A stretch of DNA of 8,343 nucleotides, from positions 1-8,343 of the forward strand of contig CABUVB010000069.1 of NCBI GenBank assembly GCA_902494815.1, read 5' to 3'. Position numbers and translations under genes: made by a program. The stretch is from an uncultured Collinsella sp. (GTDB lineage Bacteria; Actinomycetota; Coriobacteriia; Coriobacteriales; Coriobacteriaceae). Below are positions 6,642 to 8,343 of the stretch, in pieces (the stretch's first letter is position 1; every line of letters begins with the position of its first letter). The notes beneath the pieces are model-generated. The model did no database searches. It was not told the origin of the DNA and was given only the letters and a program-made list of their open reading frames with translations.

Positions 6642-7116
6642 ATCCGATTCTCATGAGGCAGCTACCAAACTCCACAAGGTCGCCGTCGGCCACGCAGATC
6701 TCGAGCACCTCGCCATCCGCCTCGGCCGTCACCTCGTTGAGAACCTTCATGGCCTCGATGATACAGAGGGTCTCGCCGGCCTTGACCTTGGAGCCCACGT
6801 GCACAAATGGCTCGTCGCCCGGCGCCGGGGCAGCATAGAAAACGCCGACCATGGGAGCGGTTACCTCGGTGCCCTTGGGCTCCGACGCGGCGGCAGGTGT
6901 CTGCGCGGCGGGTTCCGGTGCGGTGGCAGGCATGGCGACAGGAGCCACCGCCGGAGCAGTCACGGCACCCGGCATAGGCATGGGCACGGCAACCGGCTGC
7001 GCGGCGCTCGCGCGCTCGAGTTCGACCGCGGTGCCATCGGGCTCCTCAACGCGTACGCGCGTGAGGCCGCGGTCCTCCATAACATCGGCTATCTCGGCAA
7101 GTCTTTTGGAATCCAT
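6640..7116 (-). CDS. accB: Biotin carboxyl carrier protein of acetyl-CoA carboxylase
   Basis: This small carrier holds the biotin that shuttles carboxylate from AccC to AccDA. It has 158 residues. The N-terminal segment (1-36) includes MDSKRLAEIADVMEDRGLTR. An Ala/Pro/Val-rich flexible linker spans roughly 37-80. The biotinyl domain (about 84-158) has TAPMVGVFYAAPAPGDEP, including the 'thumb' loop typical of true AccB, and the biotinylation motif EAMKVLNEV with Lys 124 as the modified residue. The ATG at 7116 is three bases after the fabF stop and has GAGGAG at 7129 to 7124, inside the end of fabF, so the two are likely translationally coupled. Biotin must be attached by a BirA-type ligase encoded elsewhere. 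Confidence 0.97.
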   Translation of the reverse strand: MDSKRLAEIADVMEDRGLTRVRVEEPDGTAVELERASAAQPVAVPMPMPGAVTAPAVAPVAMPATAPEPAAQTPAAASEPKGTEVTAPMVGVFYAAPAPGDEPFVHVGSKVKAGETLCIIEAMKVLNEVTAEADGEVLEICVADGDLVEFGSCLMRIG

Positions 7117-7119
7117 GCT

Positions 7120-8343
7120 CTAGCTCCTCGTATATCTACGCAGCGCGATGGCGGCGTTGTGCCCGCCAAAGCCCAGGTTGGTCGAAAGCGCCCAGGTAAG
7201 GTCGGCGCGAACCGCGCGATTGGGCGTGTAGTCAAGATCGCAGGCGGGATCGGGTGTGTGGTAGTTAATGGTCGGCGGCACCACGCCCTGCTCGAGCGCC
7301 ATGGCGCAGGCCATGACCTCGATGGCACCCGTGGCACCGATCATGTGGCCGGTCATCGACTTGGTCGACGAGACGTGCGCGGCGCGCGCCGCATCCTCGC
7401 CAAGCGCACGCTTAATGCCCGCCGTCTCGGACGAATCGTTGAGCTTGGTCGAGGTGCCGTGGGCATTGATGTAGAGACCCTCAGAAGGCTTAACGTCGCC
7501 CTCGGCCACCGCCAGCGATATCGCACGGGCGATGCCTGCCGCGTCCGGGTCGGGACTCGTGATGTGGTAGGCGTCATCGGTGTTGCCGTAGCCCACGACC
7601 TCGGCATAAATGTGCGCCCCGCGAGCCAGCGCGTGTTCCATGCTCTCCAGCACGAGCACACAGGCGCCTTCGCCCATCACAAAGCCGTCGCGATTCGCAT
7701 CGAACGGACGGCATGCCGTCGACGGGTCGGGGTTGGTGGTGAGAGCACGACAGGATGTAAAGCCCGCAACGGCATCGGGGATGATTGCGGCCTCGGCACC
7801 GCCGGCGAGAATCGCATCGGCATAGCCGTGCTTGATGGCGCGGAACGCCTCGCCCACGGCATGGGCCGAGGTCGCGCACGCAGTCACCACGGGCAGGGTC
7901 GGGCCTTTTGCCTTGTGGCGGATCGCGATATTGCCCGACGCCATGTTGGGAATCATCATCGCAATCATATAGGGCGATGCACGGCGAGGCCCCCGATCGG
8001 CAATCGTGTGGACGTTGTCGACTAGTGTCTGCATGCCACCCACGCCTGAACCCACGTAGACGCCCAGGCGCTCGCGATCGATGGCGCCCTCGACATCAAA
8101 GCCCGCATCGTGCATGGCCTCGTCCGAAGCCGCCATCGCAAACTGAACGCAGGGGTCCAGGTGCTTGGCGTCACGCTTGCCAAAGTACTCGTTGCCGTCA
8201 AAACCCTTGACCTCGGCTGCCACTTTGACGGCAAATGCATCGGTATCGAAGTGCGTGATCGGACCGATGCCGCACGTGCCGGCGCACATTGCCGCCCAGG
8301 TGGCAAGCGCGGTGTTGCCGAGCGGCGATACGGCACCGATACC
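7120..8343 (-). CDS. fabF: Beta-ketoacyl-ACP synthase II, 5' end cut off by the window
   Basis: FabF condenses malonyl-ACP with acyl-ACP, lengthening the chain by two carbons. 407 residues are visible. The frame is open to base 8343 and begins GIGAVSPLGN, which aligns with residue 10 of E. coli FabF, so only about nine residues and the start codon are missing. The first ATG in the window (8289) is internal, not the start. The thiolase-fold active site is complete: Cys 156 in VVTACATSAH, His 295 in NAHGTSTKLND, Lys 328 in SSTKSMTGH and His 333 in that same segment, with spacing close to E. coli (visible-residue numbering). NLGFGGHNAA near the end is the conserved C-terminal glycine-rich loop. 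That it has a Cys-His-His triad with this spacing, and not FabH's Cys-His-Asn, makes it FabF/FabB type; the neighbours favour FabF. It ends three bases before accB. The promoter and any FapR- or FabT-like operator for the operon lie outside the window. Confidence 0.97.
   Translation of the reverse strand, partial: GIGAVSPLGNTALATWAAMCAGTCGIGPITHFDTDAFAVKVAAEVKGFDGNEYFGKRDAKHLDPCVQFAMAASDEAMHDAGFDVEGAIDRERLGVYVGSGVGGMQTLVDNVHTIADRGPRRASPYMIAMMIPNMASGNIAIRHKAKGPTLPVVTACATSAHAVGEAFRAIKHGYADAILAGGAEAAIIPDAVAGFTSCRALTTNPDPSTACRPFDANRDGFVMGEGACVLVLESMEHALARGAHIYAEVVGYGNTDDAYHITSPDPDAAGIARAISLAVAEGDVKPSEGLYINAHGTSTKLNDSSETAGIKRALGEDAARAAHVSSTKSMTGHMIGATGAIEVMACAMALEQGVVPPTINYHTPDPACDLDYTPNRAVRADLTWALSTNLGFGGHNAAIALRRYTRS

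Noticed and set aside
6118..8025. Open frame of 635 codons on the plus strand opposite fabF, accB and fabZ
   Set aside because: It crosses three well-supported genes and their junctions, has low-complexity Arg/Gly/His content and no family signature. It is a composition shadow.

Overview
The window reads almost entirely on the minus strand. It looks like chromosomal DNA of a GC-rich Gram-positive anaerobe. The best guess is a Coriobacteriia member such as Collinsella, judged from the roughly 60% GC composition, the GC-rich third codon positions and the kind of proteins present; this is inference and not a database match. No RNA genes, CRISPR arrays, insertion sequences, integrases or attachment sites were seen, and nothing suggests a mobile island.

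Layout, from right to left (the direction of transcription). (1) Positions 8343 to 3143 hold the distal part of a type II fatty acid synthesis operon: fabF (5' end cut off), accB, fabZ, accC, and one fused gene joining the two carboxyltransferase subunits (accD-accA). The spacings are 3, 9, 10 and -14 nt, so this is a tightly packed, probably translationally coupled unit. AccC, AccB and AccDA together make the four functions of acetyl-CoA carboxylase and supply malonyl-CoA. FabF condenses malonyl-ACP with the growing chain, and FabZ dehydrates the beta-hydroxyacyl-ACP. The order fabF-accB-fabZ-accC-accD-accA is the one known from streptococci and other Firmicutes. (2) After 40 bp carrying a perfect 8-bp dyad comes a lone PTS membrane subunit (EIIC, beta-glucoside/glucose superfamily) with no IIA or IIB domain. 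A strong rho-independent terminator closes this unit at 1849 to 1817. (3) A second unit starts at about 1770: a cation diffusion facilitator whose metal-site residues are of the manganese type and which carries two tandem cytoplasmic domains. It is followed 39 nt later by a histidine phosphatase (phosphoglycerate mutase family) that runs off the left end.

Most of the window is housekeeping metabolism. I found no convincing undescribed system. The points most worth a second look are the AccD-AccA fusion with its short AccA half, the orphan EIIC behind the lipid operon together with the repeated TGTGACATG elements at that junction, and the two-domain tail of the manganese-type cation exporter. 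Long open frames on the plus strand opposite the fatty acid genes are composition-driven shadows.
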